Shown here: piece by piece, positions 1-8,012 of the stretch
Position numbering within the stretch: the first letter of the stretch is position 1
Layout: each line of letters begins with the position of its first letter
Assembly (NCBI GenBank): GCA_002337525.1
Contig: DDGG01000020.1
Location: 1 to 21,745 of the forward strand
Source of the DNA: Alphaproteobacteria bacterium UBA1908
GTDB taxonomy: Bacteria; Pseudomonadota; Alphaproteobacteria; Caedimonadales; UBA1908
DNA length: 21,745 bases
Reading direction: 5' to 3'
Made by a program: the position numbers and the translations under genes
The notes under the pieces: generated by a model
What the model was told of the DNA's origin: nothing
Databases searched by the model: none
What the model saw: only the letters and a program-made list of their open reading frames with translations

Positions 1-2
1 AT

Positions 3-677
3 GGATTAGTTATTTCTTCTTTTCAGAACGGCATTATTAGAAAAAGAGGAACAGGGACACTTATCAGTGAAAATTCGTTTTTAACGGCGGCACATTGTTT
101 GTATCATTTTGATCACGCTGATCACAAATTTCATGCGGCAGAAACAGTCTATTTTATTCCCGGAGGGATGCAAAGGCATTCTCTTAATTCAAGAAATCCA
201 TTCTCTGTTCAGGCTTTAGAAACAAATGGGTATTTAGTTCCAGAAGAATATTTAAACAAGGATGATAACTATGATTTTGGGATTGTAAAACTTCCTATGG
301 ATCTAGGGCTAAAAGCGGGTTATGCATCTGTTGTTGTTTTGGAAGATGAAATCCTTGAACAGTCAAGAGTCAGCATAAGCGGATATCCGGGTCATAAAGG
401 AGTTATTTCTACTTTTTTCGATAAACCTGTCTATGATATGTACACAATGAGTGGCCCTATTACATCTGTTAAGAAGCAAAAATTTTACTATGGAATAGAT
501 ACATCTGGTGGTCAAAGTGGATCAGGGGTGTGGATTAGAGAAGAAGATGATACGATAAGCTGCTACGGTATACACGTAACAGGTTCAAAAGAAGAAGGTA
601 ATGGTGCTGTTAGGGTGACAAGTGATAATTTCGAGATGATAAAACGATGGCTTAAAAAACTAAAGTTTCAGAATTAG
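3..677 (+). CDS. V8/trypsin-like serine protease, 5' end outside window
   Basis: The reading frame is open from the first bases of the window, so the true start and any signal peptide lie upstream. Counting from position 3, residues 16-32 hold a chymotrypsin-fold histidine motif (GTGTLIS then LTAAHC, His31). The Asp motif YDFGIVKL puts Asp91 at the expected distance, and SGGQSGSG gives nucleophile Ser172. All three triad residues are therefore present and in order. The GTLIS/AAHC/SGGQSGS pattern is that of glutamyl-endopeptidase (V8-like) and trypsin-like secreted proteases, and the length after the His fits one protease domain. It probably acts outside the cytoplasm, but the N-terminus that would show this is missing. 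No partner gene is evident downstream. Family assignment is strong; substrate is unknown. Confidence 0.85.
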   Translation, partial: GLVISSFQNGIIRKRGTGTLISENSFLTAAHCLYHFDHADHKFHAAETVYFIPGGMQRHSLNSRNPFSVQALETNGYLVPEEYLNKDDNYDFGIVKLPMDLGLKAGYASVVVLEDEILEQSRVSISGYPGHKGVISTFFDKPVYDMYTMSGPITSVKKQKFYYGIDTSGGQSGSGVWIREEDDTISCYGIHVTGSKEEGNGAVRVTSDNFEMIKRWLKKLKFQN

Positions 678-1100
678 GTCTAAACTCGATAAAGAGACGT
701 AACGCGATATAGGATTTTTTGAAACCTCTTTCAGCTGTTTACCACCATGATTTTAATGGCATTTATATTGTAATACTTCGATGTAAATGCGATTTTTTAG
801 TATAGAAATTTCTATTATTTTCCATAAGATAAATTATACAACCCTTTTATTTCAAGCCTAAGGTAACTATATTCAGAATTATTAATACAGAATCCAGTTA
901 GATATTTTATGATCTCTCATAATCTTTTTAAAAATCTCTTTCCACACCGGCTGTCTCTATCAAGAATTTTAATCTACAAGATCACAAATCATCTCATATT
1001 TTTACTTTTCCTATCATTACGTCACAGCCTCATTTATCAAAAAGACGTTAGTCTCCCAACTTTAAATAGAGAGAGGTCAACTTTGGTTGTTGGAAATTAT
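678..1100. other. AT-rich non-coding stretch
   Basis: No convincing gene is present. The stretch contains copy A of a 180-bp dispersed repeat (833-1012) and ends at a Tn3-type inverted repeat (1101). A 76-codon open frame at 909-1139 runs through the repeat and into the inverted repeat, and I do not regard it as a gene. Confidence 0.6.
833..1012 (+). repeat. 180-bp dispersed direct repeat, copy A
   Basis: This stretch matches 8013-8192 in the same orientation along its whole length. The match runs from ATTATACAAC to CTTTTCCT, and both copies span about 180 bp with scattered substitutions and small indels. Shared blocks include CCAGTTAGATATTTTAT, CAAGAATTTTAATCTACAAG and TCTCATATTTT. Neither copy has an open frame consistent with coding. 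Both copies sit just outside Tn3-related sequence: the inverted repeat at 1101 here, and the transposase relic at 8250 for copy B. Confidence 0.8.
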
Positions 1101-1140
1101 GGGGTAGTGTTTGCGGGAAAGTGTCAAAAACCACGTTAAG
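1101..1140 (+). repeat. Tn3-family terminal inverted repeat, interior to the right
   Basis: The 40 bp begin GGGGTAGTGTTTGCGGG and end AACCACGTTAAG. A GGGG outer end and an ACG(T/C)TAAG inner end about 38-40 bp apart are the hallmark of Tn3-family termini. The outer end faces left. A Tn3 transposase C-terminal scrap reads toward it from 1620, which is the normal arrangement of tnpA and its proximal repeat. The last base of the motif lies at 1139-1140. Confidence 0.75.
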
Positions 1141-1242
1141 CTCTTATGGATCCTTAAACCTTATAGAAAAATAAGAAATTTTCATTAGATTCTTCTCTTC
1201 CTTTCCTACAAAAAAGTAACCAACTGATGGTAGTAACCTATT

Positions 1243-1620
1243 CTATTTTTTTGTTAAGTTTATAGGTACTCTTTCTAGTAATCCCTCTAAATCGATTCCA
1301 TTTTTTTTGCAAATAAGGCGGTTAACCTTGTACTCAAGACTATTTTCTTTGAGACAATACTGATTTTCAGAATTTATATGGAGGATTTCTGTGAGGGTTT
1401 CCTCTGTTTTTTTGTTCCGAAAAAAATATAATTTAGATATTGGGGTCTGTTCAAACATTAAGCTGTGTTCTTCTCTAACAATATTATATAGAGAAAAATC
1501 TGCGTCTCTCTCCTTGAGATTCCAGAGTTTTCCTTGCACAAGGGCGTCCATCACCAGACCGAGTACACCGAGTTGATCTTCTTTCCCCTCTTTGTACCTC
1601 TGCCGTAATTCTCCCTTGTA
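1243..1620 (-). pseudogene. Tn3 transposase C-terminal scrap fused to unrelated sequence
   Basis: Read on the minus strand from 1620, the frame encodes a segment with GELRQRYKEGKEDQLGVLGL followed by VMDAL. This matches the conserved C-terminal core of Tn3-family TnpA (R-x-RY-x-EG-x-EDQLGALGLV), normally followed by a VLWNT block. Here the similarity stops near 1540. The open frame then continues for about 95 codons into sequence I do not recognise and stops at 1243, about 100 bp before the Tn3 inverted repeat. An in-frame TAG at 1621-1623 closes the frame upstream, so the catalytic part of TnpA is absent. A GTG at 1554 could in principle start a 103-residue protein, but there is no obvious ribosome binding site. 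I read it as a recombination or deletion product, not a functional gene. Confidence 0.6.
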
Positions 1621-1648
1621 CTAGCAGCAAAATATGGAGATTTTGAAG

Positions 1649-2432
1649 ATGAGTGAAAGAAAGAATGTGGAATCTGTATTAGCAGAACCAAAATTTGATA
1701 ATTTTGATGATCGAACTTACCGAGTACGAAAAAATCTTATTGTTTTTAGCTTAATCATGTTATTTAAATACTATAAAGAACTAGATATTACAGTGAAAAA
1801 TGTTAGTTTTTTGGAAATTAAAAACCTCGACAATTCTTTGATAGATAAATTTTTATTTTTGGTAATTGTTTATCACCTGATATATTTTGTTTTTATCGCT
1901 TGGGAGCACTTTAAACACAATAGAATCAGGATTACAGGCTCTAAACTTCGACATGTTACTACGGGAAAATTTGCATCTCAAGGCGCAGATTATCCAGACA
2001 ACCCAATGCAATCCAGCTTATACAGCTGGTGGGTTACTGAATCTAAGCAATTCATAGAACCTGATTTACTAAAAAAACCCTTAGTAAATTTGATAAAACA
2101 AAAAAAGAAATAGACGCGTGGTTAAAAGACTACAATATTCTTGTAGAATGCGGTAGCTATAATAAAAATTCCAATCATTATCAAAACGCTTTAACAGAAA
2201 TCGGATCATTATTGAATGAAAACAAAAATGGCTATAAAAAAATAAACAAGACCTTTAGTGAAACTGATAGATTTGAGAGGTCATTAAAAAGATTCGACAA
2301 ATGGTTTTTCAGTTATAATAAGATACAATTAGTGAGGTTTGTTTATTAGATACCGTTCTCCCAATTCTTTTGGCATTATTTTCTTTGTACTACACAAGAG
2401 GGGCTATATGGGACGGGAGCCTAAAAATATAA
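1649..2432 (+). pseudogene. Small membrane protein of unknown function, two frameshifts
   Basis: Three reading frames join into one plausible protein of about 260 residues. The first part runs to 2113. A GGAG at 1636-1639 favours the ATG at 1649 over the one at 1634. It has two hydrophobic stretches, LIVFSLIMLF and FLFLVIVYHLIYFVFIAW. At the A7 run 2071-2077 the coding sense moves to another frame (KFDKTKKEIDAWLKDYN...) that stays open to 2349. A second shift around 2335-2347 leads to a third hydrophobic segment (LLDTVLPILLALFSLYY) and a stop at 2430-2432. The topology suggests an inner-membrane protein with a large hydrophilic loop before the last helix. No family is recognised. It lies between two Tn3-like inverted repeats. 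It could be a dead gene, a product of polymerase slippage on A-tracts, or an assembly error. Confidence 0.5.
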
Positions 2433-2525
2433 GAAATTATGTGAGATAAGAACCTTTATCATACTTTCTACAATGAGACTTTTTTGGATTGACTTTGATA
2501 ATGTAGTCTAATCCTATTAATGAAT

Positions 2526-2570
2526 TTGACAAATTGGTATTGACACCCCATATCAAAAAAGAGTTACTAT
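2526..2570 (+). promoter_or_regulatory. Candidate sigma-70 promoter for the secreted deaminase-like gene
   Basis: Two TTGACA hexamers occur, at 2526-2531 and 2540-2545. Downstream of the second, TACTAT at 2565-2570 could serve as a -10 box, with a rather long 19-bp spacer. The gene starts at 2598 behind a GAGGA at about 10 bases. Position and exact -35 matches support a promoter; the spacer is suboptimal. Confidence 0.4.
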
Positions 2571-2597
2571 ATCGGTAATTACTGAGGACTTACTCTG

Positions 2598-3335
2598 ATG
2601 AAATCATCTTCTCTTAAATATTTCCTGTTCCTGGGCCTCCTGGCTCTTGGAAACTTTGTCTTCGCCTCTAGTAACGAGAGTGAGGATTTAGAAAATACTC
2701 CAAAGTGGAAGTCTAATTTTTCTATAAAAATAAATGAGGATGAATTTGACTTTAATAATTGGTTTATCCAAAATCTCGATCAAGTGAGTCTTGTCAAACA
2801 ACAAAGTATTGTGAAGCATTTTAAGATGAGAGCTCCAAATCCTAATATTGCTAGAGCTCAACTAAATTTTGTGTGTGAAAATGAAGATAAAATAGAAGTT
2901 ATTCCTGTAGACTTCGACGTAACATTTTTGTCAGGCAAAACATATCTTCATGAAATTGGAGGTCAGAAGACTTTTTCCGAACATCCTGATGGAATAGTCA
3001 TTAGCACTCGAAGCTTCTATGGAGACCAAATATCTGGCAAAGACTTAGTTAGCAAACTTAAATTATTTTTTCAAAGTCACTATGACATAGAATCAGATAA
3101 TCCCGACCATTCTGAAAATTCGATGATGATTTTTATGAAAGAAGAGCAAACAACGTTTTTATCCAAAATACCAGATGAATCTCTCGTGCACGGTATTTTT
3201 TTACAGTTTTTAAGCTTAAATGATTCCTGCAATCCTTGTTTAGAACTGTTTAATAGTTTTGTATTAAGGGCAGAAGAAATTTTATTTCCTAAAAAAGGAT
3301 TGGATAATTCTTTATTATCTGAAACTTGTCAATAA
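2598..3335 (+). CDS. Secreted deaminase-fold-like protein (HxE...CxxC), C-terminus shifted out of frame
   Basis: The protein has 245 residues and a clear signal peptide: Lys2, a hydrophobic core over residues 8-22, and a likely cut after VFA (residue 23). The mature part carries H171-S-E173 and, 38 residues after His171, C211-N-P-C214 preceded by a strand-like stretch. An (H/C)xE motif followed by PCxxC or CxxC is the zinc site of the cytidine-deaminase superfamily, which includes secreted polymorphic-toxin and symbiont effector deaminases. No other family feature was recognised, so the assignment rests on this motif spacing. The fold would normally continue with a strand after the CxxC helix. 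That strand is supplied by the overlapping frame starting at 3326 (SIIVMVCGI), so this gene probably ended originally at 3520. It may be an exported effector or toxin. Target is unknown. Confidence 0.55.
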   Translation: MKSSSLKYFLFLGLLALGNFVFASSNESEDLENTPKWKSNFSIKINEDEFDFNNWFIQNLDQVSLVKQQSIVKHFKMRAPNPNIARAQLNFVCENEDKIEVIPVDFDVTFLSGKTYLHEIGGQKTFSEHPDGIVISTRSFYGDQISGKDLVSKLKLFFQSHYDIESDNPDHSENSMMIFMKEEQTTFLSKIPDESLVHGIFLQFLSLNDSCNPCLELFNSFVLRAEEILFPKKGLDNSLLSETCQ

Positions 3336-3520
3336 TAGTAATGGTCTGTGGAATAAGAGAGTATGTATATTTAGAGAAAAAACAAGATGAAGAGGGACAA
3401 AGACAGATTATGACGAGGGCAAACTACAAGAAAGATTCTTCCCAAATTCAAATTAAGGCCGGAGAATCTTGTAGGATGGTTTTCTTGTCAAAATTTGAGG
3501 ATATATTGGAATGTCAATGA
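3326..3520 (+). pseudogene. Probable displaced C-terminal part of the deaminase-like protein
   Basis: This 64-codon frame overlaps the last 10 bases of the preceding gene and has no good start signal; its first codon would be TTG. It opens with a strand-like stretch (SIIVMVCGIREYVYL) followed by charged residues, then QIQIKAGESC and a final FEDILECQ. It fits as the missing beta-strand and tail of the 2598 protein after a one-base slip near 3320. It could also be made by ribosomal frameshifting or translational re-initiation. Its stop at 3518-3520 lies only 8 bases before the next start (3529), which supports one continuous transcription unit. Confidence 0.45.
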
Positions 3521-3528
3521 GGTGCGAT

Positions 3529-3963
3529 ATGAAAAACAAATTTTTAGGCTTATTTATTTTGTTTTTAACAGTGTCTTTTGCAGATAGAGCTTTCGGAACT
3601 GAATTTTTAAAACCCCAGCAACCTGTAAGTTTTTATAGGAGCTCTTCAGAGTTAGAATCACTTGATTTTAGAGATAGGTCCCCTGTGAAAAAAGAGCAAA
3701 CTCATCAATTGGATGATTTTATAGAGCAGAATATCGACCGTGATCCGTATGATATGGATGAGGAAAGTGAATCTCTATACAGAGATGGAAATTTCGAAGG
3801 AGCTGCAAGAGCTTTTGTTGCGGCCGCAGTTTTAGGTATTATGGAAAATCAAAATACACTGTACCAAATGGATACAAATTCTCTTACATACATACAGAAA
3901 AAAGAGTACTCGAAACTCCAGCACGTTTGCCAGAAATTAAAAGAAAATTTTGAGCAGAGTTAG
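3529..3963 (+). CDS. Small exported protein of unknown function
   Basis: I place the start at the ATG at 3529, not the upstream ATG at 3511. GAGG lies 7-8 bases before 3529, and only that start gives a clean signal peptide (MKNKFLGLFILFLTVSF, probable cut after AFG near residue 23). The mature part of about 120 residues is acidic in the middle (DMDEESESLYRDGNFEGAA) and predicted largely helical. The stretch SLYRDGNFEGAARAFVAAAV resembles a single tetratricopeptide-like helix pair, but one repeat is too little for a family call. It follows the deaminase-like gene within 8 bases of the second frame's stop, so the two are likely co-transcribed. An accessory or binding partner of that protein is possible but unproven. 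Confidence 0.65.
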   Translation: MKNKFLGLFILFLTVSFADRAFGTEFLKPQQPVSFYRSSSELESLDFRDRSPVKKEQTHQLDDFIEQNIDRDPYDMDEESESLYRDGNFEGAARAFVAAAVLGIMENQNTLYQMDTNSLTYIQKKEYSKLQHVCQKLKENFEQS

Positions 3964-4160
3964 TAGGGTACGAGAGAGAGATTCATGTATCCATAGGAAA
4001 TAGGGCATGATTTTTAGTTAGGTACAAAATGGCCCACTCTGGAATCTCTAATTTTTGAAGATATTAAGGAACAAAAATACCTCCAGAAAAACTTACACTT
4101 CTTTCTTCACTTGGGTAGGAACATATTATTCTCAATCGGGATTTTACAAATGGTGAAAAT

Positions 4161-4200
4161 ATAAAAACCCTAATTCCTGCACTTTCCCGCAAACGACCCC
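4161..4200 (-). repeat. Tn3-like terminal inverted repeat, interior to the left
   Basis: On the minus strand this reads GGGGTCGTTTGCGGGAAAG then TGCAGG. It shares GGGGT and GTTTGCGGGAAAGTG with the repeat at 1101, in opposite orientation, so the two GGGG ends face outward around 3.1 kb. The inner end lacks the ACGTTAAG consensus. The 5-bp flanks differ (ATTAT left, AATTT right), so a target-site duplication is not seen. Confidence 0.55.
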
Positions 4201-4289
4201 AATTTGAACGGAATTTGATTCATGAACGAACCCATACAGGACGCGTAGAAGCAGAGAACAGACCCAAAATAAGGCTGCGATATCTATAG

Positions 4290-4350
4290 AGATGGCTAAA
4301 ATTCTTGTTTTTTGAGAGGAGAGGAAAATAAATAAAAAACTTAGCCATCT
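4290..4350. repeat. 10-bp perfect inverted repeat, 41-base loop
   Basis: The arms are AGATGGCTAA (4290-4299) and TTAGCCATCT (4341-4350), and the loop is AT- and G-rich. It lies outside the Tn3-like end and upstream of nothing on the plus strand. On the minus strand it is about 120 bp downstream of the lipoprotein gene, but there is no T-run to make it a classical terminator. Confidence 0.45.
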
Positions 4351-4467
4351 TATTAAGATATTTCAATTACTTACTCATGTTTCTTAAACTTAACTCGGGT
4401 TAACAAAAAAAGTCGAAATAAGAGTGGCTAAATTCAAAATGTGTTTTGCCTTAAATAATTAGGATCC

Positions 4468-4764
4468 TCAGTCCGTTTGGTGATAAGAACCTCTTATAAT
4501 GTCTTTTGAAGTAAAGTCACGACCTGAGTTTCTAAGGTCTGCAGTACTATCGTAAAGAGCCTTTGCTTCCTCTGGAGAAAGATTTTGTCGTTTTTGTTCA
4601 CTTAATAAGACTGCAAGATTACCCGAAAACTCAATAGGCGAAGGAGCAGTATAAGAGCGAGGTGCAGGATCAGGTATTGGTCGCAAATCATCACTAGAAT
4701 AAAGATTGTTAATACTCGTGGCGCATCCTGATAAGAAAAAGAATAAATATTGATATTTTTTCAT
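4468..4764 (-). CDS. Small lipoprotein of unknown function
   Basis: I take the ATG at 4764 as the start because AAGGAGG sits about 7 bases upstream, although the frame stays open to 4863. The 98-residue product begins MKKYQYLFFFLSGC, a short lipoprotein signal with lipobox L-S-G-C. Cys14 is the predicted lipidated residue after cleavage by signal peptidase II. The mature part is low in hydrophobicity and rich in Pro and Ser near the start (RPIPDPAPRSYTAPSP, typical of a tether). A short helical stretch then follows (LAVLLSEQKRQNLSPEEAK). No family is recognised. It is transcribed divergently from the protease-like gene at 4936, sharing a 171-bp intergenic region. Confidence 0.7.
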   Translation of the reverse strand: MKKYQYLFFFLSGCATSINNLYSSDDLRPIPDPAPRSYTAPSPIEFSGNLAVLLSEQKRQNLSPEEAKALYDSTADLRNSGRDFTSKDIIRGSYHQTD

Positions 4765-4935
4765 TAAAGCCTCCTTGAGGTTAATAAGTATCCGTGCATA
4801 TTTTTTTCTCAAAAAATTAATAGATACTTCACTAAATCTTAGGTCACTTAGACATTTTGTCAAGTAGAAAATTCATGAGGAACCAATTCCTATAAATCCT
4901 TATATGATAGATAGTAATACCAAATAGGAAAAATT

Positions 4936-5916
4936 ATGAAGTTGATAAAATCTTTTATATCTTTGTTAATTCTTCTTTTTATTGCATCACTATCTGTGCA
5001 AGCCACAGATAGTGATTTTAAGTCTGATAATAATTCTTCAAGGCCTTCCTTTCATCGTTTTATTGATCATGGAAATTTTGACTTCGTTGGTTTTGATGAA
5101 ACTGATTTTCAGACAACGTCAACAAAATCTTTTTCATCAAATCATGCGTATGTTCCTAATTCATCAGGAATATATCAAGATAGAAGGCATTTTAGTTTAC
5201 TGTTTTCAGGAGATGAGGATCTCTCGACTGTTAGAATTCAAGCTCAAGTTCCGAAGCACCAATTAACATTTAGAGAAAAACTAAAACTTCTTTTTTATCC
5301 AGTTCGTCCTGTGTCATATCTTTCTGGTACAATGACAGAAAAAGGTATTCTTACAAATGGACATGGCTTTATAGAAGAAGTACCTTCTGTAACGAATAGT
5401 CTTCGAAAGTTTTTTGGTTTGGAAAGTCTTCATTATCGTGTTTTGGAACCAATTCACATTGAGCAAGGCGTAAGTCTTAAAAAATTTGAGCCGGCAAATG
5501 ACAATTTGTATCATCATCCTGAATACATTTATCATTTCTTTCAACAACTCATACAAGTTATCGACTTGATGATATTGAGTCCGTATTACTTCATGAAGAG
5601 TATATCCAAGATAGAAAACCCGTTAGAAGATGGCAATTAGGGCGACTAAATCCAAGAGCTGATCTTGCACTTGTTGTTTTGGATGAAGAAAAAACAACAT
5701 CAAGTTCTCTTTACACTTGCCCTATTACTGAAAAGCATCCAGATATTTCAGATGAAACGAGGCATTCTTATATACCGGAGCCCATGGAATTTGATCGCCT
5801 TGATCATAATAGAGGCGTGGCTATTTTTAAAAGAAAACTCAACTTTTTTTGAGAGATTCGCTCAACTTTTTGGACTAAATCTCCTCCTCAAGAGATCCCA
5901 GGAAAATAGGATTTAG
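4936..5916 (+). pseudogene. Degenerate secreted serine-protease-like gene, frameshifted
   Basis: The start at 4936 follows AGGA by about 7 bases and gives a signal peptide (MKLIKSFISLLILLFIASLS, cut near VQA23). Residues 129-146 (YLSGTMTEKGILTNGHGF) resemble the strand-turn-His motif of trypsin-like proteases, with His143 in place of the usual AAHC histidine. Coding sense then changes frame near 5520-5545. The second frame reads SYRLDDIESVLLHEEYIQDR and later PRADLALVVLDEE, which resembles the catalytic-Asp region. A further slip at the T-run about 5846-5853 would extend it to 5916. No GxSG serine motif is visible, so even the restored protein lacks a nucleophile. It may be related to the protease at the left edge of the window. 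Family assignment is tentative; the frame breaks are clear. Confidence 0.5.
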
Positions 5917-6036
5917 ATAGAGTCTTCTTAGGATATTAAAAGAATTTATGTACAAAATTCGTTAATGTCCTAAGTTTTTCTGGGAAAATTTGTTTTTACT
6001 CTATAGTGCAGATTTTCAAGAATTCATTAACTCATG

Positions 6037-6069
6037 GTATATAGTCAAAGACCTCTTTTAACTATATAC
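6037..6069. repeat. Long perfect-arm hairpin beside the group II intron
   Basis: GTATATAGT (6037-6045) pairs with ACTATATAC (6061-6069). Inside, AAAGA and TCTTT pair around a CC turn. The whole 33 bases fold into an almost continuous hairpin. There is no T-run on either side. It lies about 40 bp beyond the 3' end of the intron. Confidence 0.6.
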
Positions 6070-7439
6070 TTAATGTAGTTTCTCAGTATAAACTTTATTA
6101 TTATGTCGAGTAGGAAGAGGGCACTTCCCCCTCAGCCTCTCACAGAACCGTACGTGAATCTCTCGACTCATACGGCTCCTATCAAGCCAAGCAAACGGTC
6201 CAGATATTCCTCTCTTCCAATGTTCAAAAAGCTCGGGCTGCTTCAGAGAAAGTTTCAACATTAACTTTGCAGCGCGTGTTTTGCGCCCACGAAGTTTCTT
6301 ATGTTTTCTCATCAGCCAGGCAATAAGTGCCAGATTGATATGCCGTGTAACCGCTTCTAACGAGAACTTGTTAAAGAGACAGTAATATTCTAACCAACCC
6401 CGAAGAATTGGATTAAAGAACTTACCTATCTCTTTCAAACTCAAGTCTGTACGGTTACGTATATTCAATTTTCTGACACGCGCACGCATAGATTTTATGG
6501 TCACCTTACTTGCTGAAGGATTAAACCCCAGAAACATTTCTTTGGTAGAAGGATTCATGATCCATCTGTCTCTGAAAGTAAATCCCAGAAAGTCAAACGC
6601 CTTATAGGGGTGTTTGTTAGGGTAGCGACTATTGTTACAGTATACGACCTTGGTTTTCTCTGTATGAAGATCAAGATGACACTCTTTTAGCCGTTGATGA
6701 AGGGCCGCAAGAATTGTAAAGGCTTCTTGTTTATACTTACAATGAATGAGCCCATCATCTGCATACCGACACCACTGACTATCTAGAAAGTGTTTCCTTA
6801 TCCAGTGGTCAAACACGTAGTGCATAAACAGATTTGCTAAAAGGGGACTGATGACCCCACCCTGAGGGGTGGTCCCCTTCTTACTGTGAACAAGAGTATT
6901 GTCACAGGTAAGGAGAGGGGCCTTCAACCATCTTTTAAGATAAAGCAAAATCCACTTATCTTGTGTGTGTTTCACAACTGCTTTCATCAAGAGATCGTGA
7001 TCTATGTTGTCAAAAAGGCCTTTGATATCGAACTCAATTACTCAGCTATACCACCAACATCTTTTACGGGTCACTTCCAGAGCATCGTGAGCGCTCTTGT
7101 TAGGACGATATCCATAAGAATCCTGGTCGAAAAGAGGGTCGATCTGGGTTCCAGTATCTTTTTAACAACCATCTGAGCGATGCGATCATTAACCGTAGGA
7201 ATCCCCAGGACTCTTTTACCTCCTGTCTTTTTAGGAATTTCCACTTCCTTAACCGGAGGAAGAAAGTAACTTCCTGAAGAGAGGCGATTCCAGAGTTTAT
7301 AGAGATTATCTTTTAGATTATTTTCATAATCCATCAGAGACTGTTCATCTACACCCGCACTACCACCTTTGGCTTTGACAGCCTTAAAGGCCTCAAAAAC
7401 AAGGCTTTTGGGAATATTGAACGGTTTTGTATATTTCAA
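6070..7439 (-). pseudogene. ltrA: Group II intron reverse transcriptase/maturase, broken
   Basis: The start is a TTG at 7439 behind AGGAGG, the same arrangement as in the second intron. The N-terminal part carries GGSAGVDEQSL (RT0/RT1 region) and KKTGGKRVLGIPTVNDRIAQ. Coding continuity breaks near 7130 by a one-base slip; the resumed frame reads DQDSYGYRPNKSAHDAL. An in-frame TGA replaces a Trp just before VIEFDIKGLFDN. The rest (6990 downward) carries TPQGGVISPLLANL, the active-site CRYADDG and the maturase motif LRGWLEYY. No HNH endonuclease domain follows. The frame runs on through domain V to 6070, so the authentic C-terminus probably lies near 6180. A functional full-length protein cannot be made. 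Splicing of the intron would need help in trans. Confidence 0.85.
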
Positions 7440-7960
7440 GGACGTCCTCCTAATAAAATTAGTTGTGTCGATTAAACATACGGCTTGATACAATCCCTTC
7501 GCTCCTTTTCCATTACAGAAAATTCAAAACTACTACGAATTGTTCCGCCCCAATTTCCGGCATTGGTACTCTTATTCTTGTGGTGGTCGCCACTTGAATG
7601 TCTCCCTTATCATCCGAACGACTGGTTCCTGCAGTTCCATCCTTGAGCCTGCGATAGAGTCACGCCACCTATACACCGGATACCCCTCACATAATAATCA
7701 GGTTACCTGTGAGCTTTGTAACAAGAGATGGAAAAGCTCTTGCTTTCGATACCGCTTATAAATTAACGATGCTTCAACAGTGATTCATTTGCATTCGTCT
7801 CTCTATCACGCACCTGCCATATTCTGTATGACTTTTCCTCCAATGCTCGCAACCCGTGCGCTCTTAACACGACTAACTTGAAGGTGGTTTGAGACCTGTT
7901 CCTGAAAACCGATCTCGAAGGGCCTTGATTCCTTCATCTCAAAGACAGCTTATAAAGTAT
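6105..7960 (-). mobile_element. Group II intron with a dead maturase gene
   Basis: On the minus strand this shows the ordered parts of a bacterial group II intron. First comes a structured 5' RNA region (about 7960 to 7440), collinear with the first 500 bases of the intron at 19240. Then come a reverse transcriptase gene, a domain V hairpin (6178-6145) and a 3' end of the form CCTACTCGAC (about 6110-6105). The 3' end is fixed within a few bases. The 5' end is less sure, because similarity to the second intron fades near 7960 and no clean GTGYG start was found. The element is probably immobile, since its reverse transcriptase is interrupted. The insertion target was not identified. Confidence 0.75.
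6145..6178 (-). ncRNA. Group II intron domain V
   Basis: On the minus strand the 34 bases begin GAGCCGTATG and end CGTACGGTTC, forming the short conserved hairpin with the catalytic AGC near its 5' side. It lies immediately after the maturase gene and before the domain VI-like stem and the 3' splice site. Confidence 0.85.
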
Positions 7961-8012
7961 TTATTTGTTTTTATATTACACCTTTTACTTCAAAGCAATT
8001 TTCATAACGTTT

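Larger units (their letters stand above)
3964..4467. other. Intergenic stretch with transposon end and inverted repeat
   Basis: No convincing gene is present. A short open frame (about 4020-4164, beginning TKWPTLESLIFEDIKEQ) has no start codon and may be a remnant of something larger. The Tn3-like inverted repeat at 4161-4200 and a hairpin-forming repeat at 4290-4350 are annotated separately. Confidence 0.5.

Noticed and set aside
909..1139. 76-codon open frame on the plus strand
   Set aside because: It runs through a non-coding dispersed repeat and ends inside a Tn3 inverted repeat; no ribosome binding site or family resemblance.
2598..3963. Toxin with immunity protein
   Set aside because: The second protein also carries a signal peptide, and a cytosolic deaminase toxin would need a cytosolic immunity protein. 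Left as two exported proteins of unknown relation.
4161..4200. Proof of transposition by target-site duplication
   Set aside because: The 5-bp flanks of the two Tn3-like ends differ (ATTAT versus AATTT), so a single simple insertion is not shown.
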